Positions 1 through 12,400 of a DNA stretch of 64,000 bases are shown here, piece by piece. The notes beneath the pieces were generated by a model. The model ran no database searches. It saw only the letters and a list, made by a program, of their open reading frames with translations, and had not been told where the DNA came from. Made by a program: the position numbers and the translations under genes. Origin of the DNA: Eudromia elegans (lineage: Eukaryota; Chordata; Aves; Tinamiformes; Tinamidae); contig PTEX01000024.1 of assembly GCA_003342815.1 (NCBI GenBank), forward strand, positions 4,787,517 to 4,851,516, read 5' to 3'. Every line of letters starts with the position of its first letter. Position 1 is the first letter of the stretch.

Positions 1-237
1 AAATACAGTCAATTCTCCTTCAATGTTGCTAGCAAACAAAGATTGACTGTTTTTAATGTACATTTCAATTTACAGTTCTTTTGGAGACCATGGGGGAAAA
101 TATATAGTCCTAATCGTTTAGCTGAAAGTCGTTGTTATGTCAATACAAAATCATTATAATAAAAAACTCCTGTCGTCCCTGAACTTAAAAAATCTAGAAA
201 TAATCTCATACGTATTTTATACAAATCCATAGCTTAC

Positions 238-309
238 CTCCATAGGAAGTGGTGTTACGGTTAGCTCCATGATCATTATCGCCAACTTATCATCATAATC
301 ATTGCACCC
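238..309 (-). other. Candidate coding internal exon, 72 nt, phase 0-0
   Basis: On the minus strand the acceptor CAGAATTCTTCCTGCAG is strong and the donor is GAG followed by GTAAGC. The 72-nt interval is exactly 24 codons and open in one frame only, starting GCNDYDDKLAIMIMELTV; the other two frames stop. A symmetric phase-0 exon with good sites on both sides is what a real exon looks like. However, the peptide matches nothing I can name, and its lower-coordinate neighbours lie outside the window. Confidence 0.28.
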
Positions 310-3300
310 CTGCAGGAAGAATTCTGAAAGCCCCTCATTGCTAACAGGGCAGTTACTACGGGGCTTCAGATCATGGTAATGGATCTAGTTAAGATATTGT
401 TGAACTAACGAGGGTTGGAATGGAGCAGTCTCTGTGCCTGAGCTTGCAACCCAACAGAAACTCAAGTTAAATCTCCTGCTCAAAGCAGGGCCAGGTAAGT
501 CAGAATCACCCAGAGACTGAGGGAGGCTGACTAACCTCTTGTTTTCCAGATTCTCCTTTTTGCTGTTCTTGAAAAGGAGTGCAATTGTTGCCTTTTCCTG
601 TCACTGGGAACCTCCCGGGATCACCAGGATCTTCTGAAGATGGTGAAGAGGAGTCTTGCAAAGACATCAGTCAGCTCCCTCAGCAGCTCAGATCAATCTC
701 ACCTGGTCCCACGGTCAGTTATACGTCCACTTGGCCTAAGAGAACCCTCACTTTGGCCCGTTCTTGCTCTTTTATTCCTTTCCTCTACGTGGATAGTGGT
801 TCACTCCCTCATAGACTGCCACTAGGCTCAGGAACGGTGGGCAAGCCTCATCAGTGAAAATGAGCCAACAGAAATACTGAAAACCTCAGCCTATTTTGTA
901 CCTTCTGTCATTAGGTCTCCCACCAGCAGTGTGCTTATAGAAACCTGTTTTTCTACCCTTCATGTCTTTTGCTAATTTTGCTTCCAGCTGAGGTTTCTCT
1001 TTCCTAGCTCTATTCCTGCGTGCCTGGGTGGTTTCTCTGTATTCTTGCCATGTAGCCTGTCCTCACTTTTACCTTCTGCAAACTTCTTCTTTGTGTTTGA
1101 GCGCCGAGTTCCCTGTTCATCCCTGCTCCAGGGACTGTGATTTGGGATGGAAGTTCAGCACTCCACAGAACTCAATTACCTGGAAAAGAAAACGGGGTTT
1201 GGCATCGTTCCACATGGAGAAACTCAGCTTTGCACTGGGGAGACTGTCAGGCCAAAAAGCCTCCTGCTTCTGGGGGCGGACAGCTTACGCCTGTTATTCT
1301 GGGAGGTTTCTGGCAAGGTGCCTAACCCCCAAAAAAGGGAATTCAGCCACTTTGGGGAGATGGAGTGTGACAGGGTAGCGTGCGGTTTTCAACCTAACTG
1401 GATCAGGTGATGTAGGAGGAGGGTGATGATGAGCTGCCAGTTAGAGAGTATAACAGGAGATTTCTAATAGCTGTGAAAGGTGGGCAGATGGGTCTTACTT
1501 TTCAGTAAGGAGAGGCTGAATCAAATAGCTAAGAGAACAAAATCCCCCAATATTGCTGAGCTCCCGAGGAAGCAGGAAACAGGCTCTTTTAGTAATGAAC
1601 TCAAAGAGATTAGGGAATTTTGAAGGCAGCATCTATGTCTCTCTGGATTAATCTCTGCACGTGACAAACAGTTTTGCTATGAGCAGGAGCATCTGACCTT
1701 TCCCTTCCCATTTCTCTTGCAGCTGCAGTGTTCAGCCTGCTCATTAACAGCAGCTAGGTATTAACCTCGGGATAATCCAAGAGAAGAGCACAGAGAAAGC
1801 TGCAGCCTCTGTTCTTCTTCTCTTCTCTGTGGTAGGCTAAATGGAGTGGAGCAGGCACCGTGTTCCTCTGCCCAGGAGAGTTCCTATGCAGACAGCCTCT
1901 GTTTTGGAAACTGTTAGTGTAATCCTTTTGAAAGCACCACTGTGAATATCCCAGCAAGCAACTTGGTTGAATGGGTAATGTCTGTGACTAAGATCATCTT
2001 TAGCCGTGTATACGGCATAACCAAGAAGTGAAGCCCGGCTCCCCCTCTCCTCTCCTCTTTGCCACGCACGGACGTGTGAAGGATGCGGCACCGCGCGGGT
2101 TTGAGGGCTCGGAGGGGAAGGTGCTGGCAGGAAGGCGCTGCATGGGGCAGAGCCCTGGGGCTGCTCGCCGCGGCGGGTGCAAGCAGAGCTGCTGCTTGCT
2201 CGGTGCTGTCAGCGCCCCGTGTTGCGGGTGGGGAGAGTCTGTAGGAAACAGCTTTACACCATCCTGCTGGTGACGGAGAAACTTCCTGGGAGCTGCACTT
2301 AAACACAAGCTGGAGCCAGCTCCGGCTCCCAGAATTTACCAGCACGTTTTGAGTGACAGTTGGAGGGAAGGTTTGCAACTCCCTTAACCGGAGGAAAGCT
2401 AGATGGTAGCAGTGACTCCTCAATAACTGCACAGGAAATCACTTGTAATCCTGGAAGTACTAAGCTATCTAAGAAATTGTTAAGTTGTATCTCGCCAGAA
2501 TGCAGAAACACGTGGCCCTTTCCATCCCTGGCTCTGCTGCTTTATCTTCCTCATTCTCCCACCAGTTTGGCTTGGAAACAACAAAATCGGCCTCCAAAAT
2601 AAAAAACGCTTTCCCCCAGCACTCTAAGATCATTTTTCCCTACTCTCTGTTTCTAATAATAGTTAGTTTTACTTTAATTCATGTTTAATTTCAAACCTGG
2701 AACCCGGTGCTGTCTCGGGGAGGCTGTGTCAAGGTGTGCCAGCGCAGCACTGAAGGAAGCCAGTCGCTGGCACAGCACTGTACAGCCCCTAGACATACTG
2801 ATATGACTTGCAAAAGGCTCTGGAAGCCACTTTCTATCATTTTACAAGGTTCTTCAATAAATGATCAAGTGCAGTTATGTGCTCTCCGGTAATTTGATGC
2901 TCATCTTTAGGCAGTGATACTTGTCATGAGCCACCAGTTTCATCTTTTGCAGTGACAAAGGCAAGAGGCAGAAAGGCTGCATGGATCTATTTCCTCTCCT
3001 TCCTGTTATAGAAATGTTTTCTTCCCGAACTTTCCTATATCCTACAGCTGCCTTCCACAGTGATTTTGCCACCTCAAACAGGGTAAGGAGGGTAGTCCAG
3101 GTCACTCAGATGGGTGGCTTGTGAGAAATAACTAGTCTGCTATTAGAAATAGGGTATGGAAATAGCTGGTCTGCTGAAGTTGCGCTCAGGAGGTGACATT
3201 TTTCTCTGTGCTGCTAAAAATGCCATCTTTCAGTGAGATAGAAAGCCAGTTCCTGAGCATATATTGTCATTAGAGATCTGATCGGAATTGTGCAAGAGAG

Positions 3301-5059
3301 AGTCCTGACACATTCCCATTTAGGTGACTTCCTGTGCAGCATAATTCAGGAAAATGAATTTGCAAAAACATCCATCAATATTTTTGTATTAACTTGTTTC
3401 CAGGGTGTTCCTCATCTGTTTGTATTTTCTGTTTTCCTACAGGCTTTTTTAAGAAGTGAAAGAGAAATTATACTGACTTATTTGATGAAATGTGACTAAG
3501 CAATATTCATTCATTTACCTTATTCATTTGTCAATCTATAAACTTAAGGTATTTTGAATTGCCAAAAACCTACAGATAAACTGATTTTGTGCTTTCTGCA
3601 AAATAGTGCCTCTCCTCCTCCCATTCTCTTGTGGCTTCAAATGGAAAATTTGTTTTCCAGTTCCTGTCAGATCAACTTGGGTAGTATTAATGTGCCACTA
3701 AGCAACTGCTTCATGTGTCTGGATGCATGAACAGTGGTGCCTCCAAAGAAATTCTGGGGCAGGAGAGACGGTTCTTTAATTGTTGGGGCTATAGGAGGGT
3801 GGCCAGAAGAGCAGCAAACATGTTAACTTTCTGAAATGAACCTGAAGGAGCCACGGGGTGATCTTCTGGTGCCCGTTAGAATTTGCCGTGTTTGTCACGA
3901 TTCTGTTAAATCACCCAAGCAAGGGATGCCCAACTCCCAGGGCTTAACCAAATGCTTCAGAAATGCTATCAGTGCATTCCAGATAGACCTAATCCTTCTC
4001 ATCGTTTCTCACACGAGCAGTCTCACTGGCTTCAGCTGGATTTCTCCCAGGCCTGATTTCATGAATGGCATCTACGTGTACCCATCACATCATCACCTTG
4101 CACCTACATTAGCCATTCAGCTCCTCTTCATGTCCCTGTTGCGTCTCCTGCCCTTTCCTCCTAACGCCCCTAACGAAGTGTAGGCCAGAGCAAGAAGGGA
4201 AAACGAAAGAGCCTCTTGTACTGAGAGTGGTTTGGGATAAAAGGTGCTGTAGAAATGTGGGATGGAGATCATTATCACACAGCTCTTACTGCCAAGCATT
4301 CTCAGCCACTCATCCAGTTGAGCCTCTCAGCTCTGTGTTGTCATTATAGCTTGCTGTCCATTTGAAATCAAACCAGTCCATCCATCCAACTTCTCTCTCT
4401 ACTTTTGTTTGCCTATGAAAGTAAAGCACAACCATCCCTCTGCAGTGTATTCCTGTCAATAAATTGCCTGCATTTTTGCGTTAACAAAAACAATCCTTTC
4501 ACAGTTAAGGAGGAAGACTGTTCCTCAGTGCTTCTTTGTGTTCTACTCTGTTCCTCTAAACCTGGCTACGTATGTTAAATTAAAAGAAGGGGGAAATGAC
4601 AGTAAGAAGATCTTGTGATTGTCAAATGAAAGTTTGAGGAGTTTAGCTTCCTGCAAGAAGTTGTGTAGTAGAAACCATCTAGGTGCTCACTTCTGTTATT
4701 AAACTCATATTTCTCCATGTGCCTAGTTTTACTTTATGTGGTTGAGCCCTCCAGATTTTGCTAGAAACGTGACCCTGTGTAGCTGGAAAAAGGTATATTG
4801 GCCGTGGGAGGTAAGAGCAGACTTCCTTAGACATCCTTTGGTAGAACACCATCAACCAATGAATCTTTCAGAGATGTGTTTTAGGAATTAAATATAGTAG
4901 CTGAGCTTGCTTCTTTCTTCAAGGTATATCAGGATATAGGTGTAATAACATTCTCCTTGGGAAATTGTCTCTCTGGGTGTGTTAGCTCTATCGTGGTTAT
5001 GTCTCTTGATCTCTTAATTGTTTCTTGGAGTGTCGCTCTTTTTTCTTTTCTTTTTTTAG
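310..5059. other. No recognised gene
   Basis: Single-copy DNA without recognisable genes or interspersed repeats. A consensus donor (CAG, GTAAGT at 494) and a strong acceptor near 1722 (CCCATTTCTCTTGCAG) are present, but neither has a convincing partner. The GC pocket at 2.04-2.24 kb is listed separately. The many frames of 60-170 codons overlap on both strands and look like chance. Confidence 0.6.
2040..2240. promoter_or_regulatory. Short CpG-rich pocket
   Basis: GC-rich DNA contains CpG-dense motifs such as GCGGCACCGCGCGGG and CTCGCCGCGGCGGG, unlike the AT-moderate surroundings. It may be a minor promoter or enhancer. No convincing transcript start or coding exon is attached. Confidence 0.25.
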
Positions 5060-5265
5060 GCTTGATGAAGCACTTTGCACTCAGCCGTTAATACACGGCA
5101 CCTTTGGCACTCCTGGACACCAGCAGCTGCAGGTTCGTTTCCAGTGAGCACACTGGAAACCGAAGTGCTGAAGGCCAACAGGCAGCTACAGAGTCAATTC
5201 TCCCTGTAAAACCTCATCTGCAGAATCAGGAACAAGCCTGGAGGTGATCTCATTAAAAACAAATG
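5060..5265 (+). ncRNA. Candidate non-coding (lncRNA or 5' UTR) exon
   Basis: A long polypyrimidine tract ends in TTTCTTTTTTTAG just before 5060, and a strong donor follows at 5266 (ATG then GTGAGT). The 206-nt interval is a normal internal exon size. The most obvious ATG, near its start, is followed by a stop after eight codons, so the exon is not coding in that frame. This is a prediction from splice signals only; no family or expression evidence is available. It could join other plus-strand candidates at 26387, 37104, 37588 and 41497 in one long transcript, which is inference. Confidence 0.35.
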
Positions 5266-5390
5266 GTGAGTGCTATAGAGGGGCAACTAGTGATTAAAGC
5301 AGAGCACAGAATGCAATAAAATTAAGTTATTACGATGAGAGCTTTATTCTCTCCCGTGAATGGTAAGGATAGGGCATATCTCAGCTTCAA

Positions 5391-5442
5391 CATCAGAGAG
5401 CTCCTTGATCATTCCATCACGCATCAGAAAGCTCCTTGATCA
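5391..5442 (+). repeat. Short tandem duplication, 31-bp period
   Basis: A 21-bp segment beginning CATCAGAGAGCTCC recurs 31 bp later with one change. This is a local duplication with no gene attached. Confidence 0.85.
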
Positions 5443-6408
5443 ACCCTATGATTGGTACATCAGTGCTCAATTGTCATTTCTGTGAATGTTTTCTTGTTAA
5501 TTTTCATTTTACCGTAGAGGAGAATCAGAGAGACAACAATTACTGCACAGGTCCTCTGGGGTTAGGAATATTAATGCAAAGGAGGATCAAAGCACGTGGT
5601 CGTTTTGCTACGACCAAGGCTAAAGGTCTACGTTACGGAGACCCCACATCACTGGCCTTTGCAGCAGCCTTGCCACGCTCCTCCCTTCCCTGAGCTGCTC
5701 GTGCTGGCAACGTCTCAGCACAACACGAGATGGAATTTGGTCGTGTACCTGCTCCTGTAAGGCTGTGTTTTTTGTTGTTATCCTTTAGTACCTCATGTGT
5801 TTAGAGAAAAAAAATGCTGATATCTTGGCAAATATCTGGACGTCTTTGCTGTTAAGAGAGCAGTGATTAATGTGCTTTTTTTGTTTTCTCTGATTAAATT
5901 AAAACACGTATTCTAACATGTCTTGGAGACATTTATAATTGTCCTTGAGTAGCCCAGCTTATCAGGACGCGGTAGCAGGTGCTGTCAGCTCAGCCAGCCA
6001 GGATTTTTAATCCTGCGTGCCAGCCCCTCTGCTGAAGGCCAGGGCCCAGATGCCGCAGCCTTTGCTCATGCTAAGCAGGTTTTCCACAAGCAGATCTGTT
6101 GCCTTCAGCAGAGACGGGGCGACTTCTAAGGAGTCCACCAAAGGCCTCTTCCGAGCAACCTCATCCATGCTGTCCTGCAGGGGTCCGTTCACATTTGTTC
6201 CACGTGGCTGGATGGGAGATTGGGGAAGATGGCTCTTTTCCAGATTCCTTGAGACTGGTACTTGAAACAAACTTGCTGATCTCATCTTAAATAGAGCATT
6301 TTGCTAGTTTATCTCAAAGTGTGTCTCGATGGAGGGCAGGAGCAGCTTTAATATGGGAAGAAAGCGCAGTTTCTGTGAAGGGCCCATTCCACGCCCCATC
6401 TTCCTCAC

Positions 6409-6495
6409 CTGCTGATGCACCTCCAACACACCAACTGCACGTGTCGTCCTCCAGAACCAGTGCCCTTGCTGCCAGACAGGCCTCAGCTTATGAGC
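6409..6495 (-). other. Candidate coding internal exon, 87 nt, phase 0-0
   Basis: On the minus strand the acceptor GATGCCCTGTTCCCTCCAG and the donor CAG, GTGAGG enclose 87 nt, exactly 29 codons. One frame is open (AHKLRPVWQQGHWFWRTT and on); the other two stop within four codons. Its phase matches the candidate at 238-309, so the two could be successive exons of one minus-strand gene. That is inference: the Trp-rich peptide is not recognisable and may be chance. Confidence 0.25.
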
Positions 6496-9400
6496 CTGGA
6501 GGGAACAGGGCATCTGTCTGCTCATGCCCTCTTTGTATGGGTTTGAGAGTGGTGCTGATTAAGTGTCTTCCCTTTTCCTGGTTGATTTTAGGCAAGTACT
6601 GCACAGCAGTCCTCATTTCAGCCCGTTTTTGGCTAACCCTCTGAACAGATGATGGCTTACATATTTAGAGGTTATCCTGCTTGTCTGAGAACAAAGTCAA
6701 GATAAATTTCCTCTGAGCTTTGATTTATGCAAGGAATAAAAAATAAACCTACTGCTACCATTTGCCGAACCGCAGGAGTTGTGTATGGAGGCTCAAGATT
6801 TTTGTGTCTGTCATTCTGTGATCACTTTCCTTTAAGAAAGGTTACATCCATGGAGATGTTGGCACATACTGGTTGAATATTTGACAAAAATGAGGATCAG
6901 TGAGAAACGCTACAGGGCAGGACAGTGCTCACCAGGCCAGGATGTGTTCAACAGCAGGAAAGAGGAACATGTATTTGCATTGTCATTCTGTTGCAACAGT
7001 TGTTCAGCAAGTTCTTCCTGCATAGGAAAAAGAAGTAATAATCCCCAAATATGATGATCAGTTGAGAGTTTGGGAGTGGAAGGAAGAGATTGCACTTGTT
7101 AATTAGTGTTAAGTTGTGCCACTTAAATTTCCTTTGCTCATCATCCCTGGTGTCACACTAAGCCACCAGTGGTGGAGATGTAAATCTACCTGTTGTTCTG
7201 CAGTGCCCATAGATAGGGATCTGGTAGCAGCTCTGCTAAGGCATTCATCAAAGAGCATAACATAAAGGGTGCGTCTGATCACAGTAACGGGCACTCGGGG
7301 TTATCCGGGGTTACCATTGATTCAGAAGCAGATGTGCAACAGTCGACTGAGGGTTTTATCAAAGCTCTTGTGGGCAGTGAGTTACCATGGCAGTTGCAGT
7401 CAGATAAAACACAGTGGGATCTTTGAGAAGGAGTCTATTACAATTCCGCAATTCTATGGGGCATATTGTCCGAAAATTCAAAGCACCCCATTATATTTCA
7501 CTGCACTATTGTCACATAGGTAAATATGATTAGGTCCATTATTAGACTGGCAAAATGAGACGCAGAAGTGATACAATTCCCCCACTGTGACATTATGCTG
7601 GTGGTGTTGACTCCATTTGCTATTTCTGCCAGGTAAGCCTGCCACGGTTCAGCAAGGCAACTGTAGCATATGTGCTTGTCCCTTTGTGCATTTTTTGTAG
7701 TTTCAGGTGCAGCTGTGTTTTCCCACTGTGGTCTATTCCTGGTCTCTCGGAGATCCACCCCTGTAGTGAATATTTTACATATTTTACTTGATGTATCGAG
7801 CAAAAGAGTTCATTAAGCATTAAAAAAAGGGGAGGCGGGGGGAGAAAAAGAAAAAAACCTACCAAACTGTTCAGGGTCTTCATTAGTGTTTCTGTGCTGT
7901 CAATGCTTTTATCTGCCTCCACATATCTTGAGTTGTTACCCCCTGAAATCGATAGTCCATCCAACGACTCCCACAGAGTGCATTCATAGCTCAGACAGGT
8001 CTTCTCCTTCCCCCATATCCTGGTTTCTTATGGCTCTGATGTTGCTCTCTCCTGTGTCCAAACCACAGTTCCTTTTGATTACAGAGCTGAGCAGCTGCTC
8101 TCCTGGGAGCCTCCGTGCACACAGGTAGGGGCCAGGGCTTCCTCTTCAGATGAATATTTTTATTAAAAATTATTCCCATAGGCTGATTGTTATTATTATT
8201 CTTTTTTAATCCTGCTATTACCTCCCTTAGGCCAGGCAAACTGAGAAGAGACAAACTTTAATCTGCAATTGCTTTTCTACTTGCTTGTGTTTCACACATG
8301 CTGAGAGGTGCGAGGCTTCTGCATGTGCTCTCCTGGTGTGCTGCTTCATTACATTCCTGAGATTCTTTTTGCAGGTGATTTTCTCCTTTTAAAGGTGATC
8401 AGTTCTCCAAAGGGGAAAACAACTCTTCTTTCTTAATCCTTTCTTCCATGCTTCTGCTGCTCTCCCTGGGGCTGCGTTAGCTGGATCTTTCCATAGCTAA
8501 TTTTTTGGATAGGGGAGACAGTACAACAACCATGCTTAGCTTTAAGCCCAGGCTTAAAGAGATTCAGCTTTCTCTGGAGGGGCTAGTTGCATTATTTTAC
8601 ATTTGAGCTCATACTAACCCTAAGATCTTGCCTATCTACAGGAAGTTCACCTTGGTTGGGAAGTCCAGTGGTCATTCAAAGGATCCACCCTTTGCTGATC
8701 CACCGTTCAATGCCAACCTGCCAAGGCAACATCTCAATCTGCAGGCCAGCTACAGCTCTAGACTTGGAGCCAGCAACTGGTAAAACACAAATACAAGCAG
8801 AATCTGTAATCATACATAACTGGGGACTTCCAGCTTAACCCAATAGTCAGCTTTCCTGGAGCTTGTTTTTATATAGGCTCTAGCAATGGAAATACATGCC
8901 TGTGTACATTGTGGGCTTCAAGCTGCAAAGCAAGCTCTTCACTTCATGTTCTTTTTCAGAGGGGGAGGTATGGGAACAAGCAATAGGTTAAGGAGTTTTC
9001 TAGGTATTTAATTCAAAGATCTTTTACTGACTATATCCCCCCAAACCTAGACTGCCCAAGTCCTTGTCATTTCTCCAGCTGCTCACCCCTCTTCCCACAC
9101 GTGTGGAAATGTGCTCTCTCCCTGTGCTCACCTTCCTACAGAGCAGACAGCTTGCTGACGAGAGGCAAAGCTCACAGAACCAGGCTACCACCACAAAGCA
9201 AGGCCTAGCAGAGCCCCACAAATCTTCCTGCACTCTCATCCTTCTGAGGACTCCTGACACTTCCCTGCCAGTAGTCCCATGAGGAGACAAACATCTCTAA
9301 CCCAGCCCTCCTTTAGCATCCTATAAACCCAGATCTCTTATTTCCAAATTTCTTCTCCTCTTTGCTGTATCAGTGCTGTGCGTGCACACACACTCTTCCC

Positions 9401-12400
9401 CTCCCTGCCTGAACTCCTGCATCTTGCTGTGAAGCTCTGTCTACCCTTTCCTAGGGCTGGAGTTCCCCCTAGTCTGCACAAACTTAAATGTGAGAGCTAT
9501 ACGTATAATGAGCTGACTGCATCAAGAGCTCACTGCCACAGAGGACTCACTTTATGGGCTGTATTCCCAGCCTAAGGGAATTTTGTTGCCGTCAAGCCAA
9601 ACCAGGGTGTATAACTTCGTAAATCTCTTACCAGTCTGTGAAGGTTTAAGTCCTTTACATGTTCTCAGTCCATTTCCCTGGTGTGACTGTCTGTGCTAAC
9701 ACACTAGCAAGACAGTGCTGGCCACAGCATCATTCTGCTCTTCCAAATTTGCACCTAGCAGACCACACCATCCACCCCAGCTCAGTTCGTCCTGTTGTGG
9801 AAGCTAACATGGGTATCTTGTCTTGTCCAGTCTGGGTCCATTTAGCCATAATCTCATCTGTCTCATCATTACTCCTTTGGGAGATCCTGGAGGTTGACCT
9901 TCTGGCCATGGGAGTTTCAGAGGGTGCTAAAGGTTTCCTACTCAAACTTCTATCTCAGCCCTTACTCTTACAAAGGGCTCCTGCAGGAACCCCCTTCTTC
10001 TCTATACTTTGTTTTATAATCCTCTACAATCTTTCTATCTACAGTCTAGATCATGCTGACTCATACTTTAAATAGAGAAGAATAATTCAGCTTTCTTAAG
10101 AGTAAGTTCTGATGCTCCCTGTATGAGCCTTATCAGTTCTTCTCTATTTTGTGGCTCCTGTTAGGTGTTTTCTGAGAAGGGGGTGGGGGGGAGCATCACT
10201 TTTGAAACCGTTTCTGACTTCTGGCTTTTGTGGCAGCACAATATTTGACTCCCTTGCTCTTTTTCTTGCTCTGAGGCAGTTTATCAAATCTCCTTCAACA
10301 ATTACTGTCTGCTCCTCTATTATTCACTTTCACCAGCTTGATTCTTTCCTATCAATCAGCCTGCTTTCTCATCTCCACCTTGCGTTCTGTCAACATTAAT
10401 GTCTCCCTCCTTGAACTGCAGTCCTGGACTAAATGCAGACTTTTAACCCTTCCCATGAGCTCCCAGCACTCTGGACCTTTGTGTCAATGCAGTAATTAAT
10501 TTCCTCTCTCCTCAGTTCAGCTTCAGCTGTTTGAGTTCTCCATTATCTGCTCTCTTGTTCTCTCCATTTGCTAGTGTAGGATTCCTGAAACCATAAAATG
10601 GTCTTCTGCAGTTCTTGCTTGCCACCACACAGATGTTCCAAAAAAATTTCATCCACATTTTAACACATTTTGATGTGTGCTGTAAGTTTTTAGGACTAAA
10701 GCAAAGCCTACTCTAGCGCCTCACTGATTTCTGTGTGCTTGCAATGAATCCCTGTCAAAGGACACCCTGTGCTGTGAATATCTCCTCCATCTGTATAGCT
10801 GTTTGCAAGTTAGGTTATGGGGAGGTTGTTTTGCTACTGAAAGAGAAGGTTGTTCATTAGTTACGAATGCAGAACTGGATTCTGTTGCTAGATGTGCTCT
10901 GGCCTGCAGCATGTTCTTGTCTCCTTTCCCTTTTAATATGTAAGTCTCTGTCTCCATCCTCCTTCCCTTTAGTTTCACTGTCTGCAGTGCTAGTACCAAG
11001 GGGTGTATTCACCTCAGAGCCTTCATATGTTTACATCTTAAAAGCTCAGAGAGAAATAGGTTTTCTTAAGCAGGAAGTAAAATTTTGCTTTTATCATACT
11101 CATTAATAAAAGCAATTAATTTGGTCTGTGCTTTAAAAAATTGCAAGGCCTTTGGTAGGTCATGCTTAGAAATACAGGTCTTTTGTATTACTGAAGTGAT
11201 AAAATTCAAAGGGAGAGGAGAAATATTTTCTGCTTCTTGCATGGAGTGTGAAAAAATATGAAATTTGCTAAAACTTTACTGGGTTATAAAAGGAAATGCA
11301 GCAAGGCTATTTTTGTCAAATTAATGATGTTCAGTCTCAGAAGAACATGTAAAATATTCCATTTTTTGCTTCCTTGAAAAAAAAGTTTAAAACTGTGTTT
11401 GATTATGAAATAATCCCAAGCCCTCACTCATGTAACTGTTTATAGAGTGCCTGACCACCAATGGCAACAGTCTAGGAGCATCGTTATAAAACTGGCGTGA
11501 GCAAGGGGAGAAATGGGCCCCTACATTCTGCACGTTAGTGTCTGACCATATTACTCATATGGATGGAACTGGAAAGGGAGTAATTGTATCAGTGCCTCCT
11601 ATCTGTTAGAATCAAAGCTCCTTGGCTGGCTGAGATATGCTTCCTCTGAAGTCTCCTGATTCATAAGGCAAGGTGCTCCTCCTCCTCTGGGTTTCTGTCA
11701 TGCTTCTCTTCTCTAATCTCCTCCAGAGTTATATTTCCATAAAAAACATTTCAATTTCTCCTGCTTATTTTAGTTAAGTGGAAAGTCTTAATGATGGTTT
11801 TTGGATTCAAAAACTCCTCAGCTAGGTCAGCATTTTTAGAATGCCAATTTCTCATTCATTATATTGCTGCTACTTACATCCCTAATTTTAAACAATAAAA
11901 ATCTTGTAATGGTTGCTTTTCTTTAGTTTCCTTGGTTTCTGAGAGCTGAATTTTTCTTCTCATCACAGTCTCCACCCCAGCTTCAACTCATTTATCAATT
12001 CATAAGTCTCGCTTTTTCCAGAATAGTTTCTCAGATACATATTTTTAGATGAGAGCTGTTCCATCTTTCCAAAATGATCACTTCAACCTCAGCTACTGCG
12101 GCTCAGACATACAATATTTAAATTATTATTTATAGTACAGGAACATGTGGAGGCTTTCATTAAAGATAAGGCATTAGGCATGTGCCTTGATAAGTAAAAG
12201 CACAGTGAATGATAGTCCCTGCTCTGAGCAGTTTGCTCTTTTAAGTCAGGGTGGCAGAATTTTTGGAGAAATTTAGCCCCATATGCATATTTGCATGACG
12301 CAAGGCTGGTTACAGTCTCCAAGTCTTGTAAGGGTTACACAACCCAGCCTTTCCCACTGGTACCGCCCCATCTTGATAAGGAAGGATGATCAGGTAGCAG

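Noticed and set aside
481-560. Donor at 494 and acceptor near 549 as an intron
   Set aside because: The implied intron of about 56 bp is shorter than normal vertebrate introns.
1914-2432. 172-codon minus-strand open frame
   Set aside because: It overlaps a CpG pocket and competing frames on both strands, with no known domain.
9659-10075. 138-codon plus-strand frame with hydrophobic stretches
   Set aside because: The hydrophobicity follows from T/C-rich DNA; the frame has no topology or motif of a known family.
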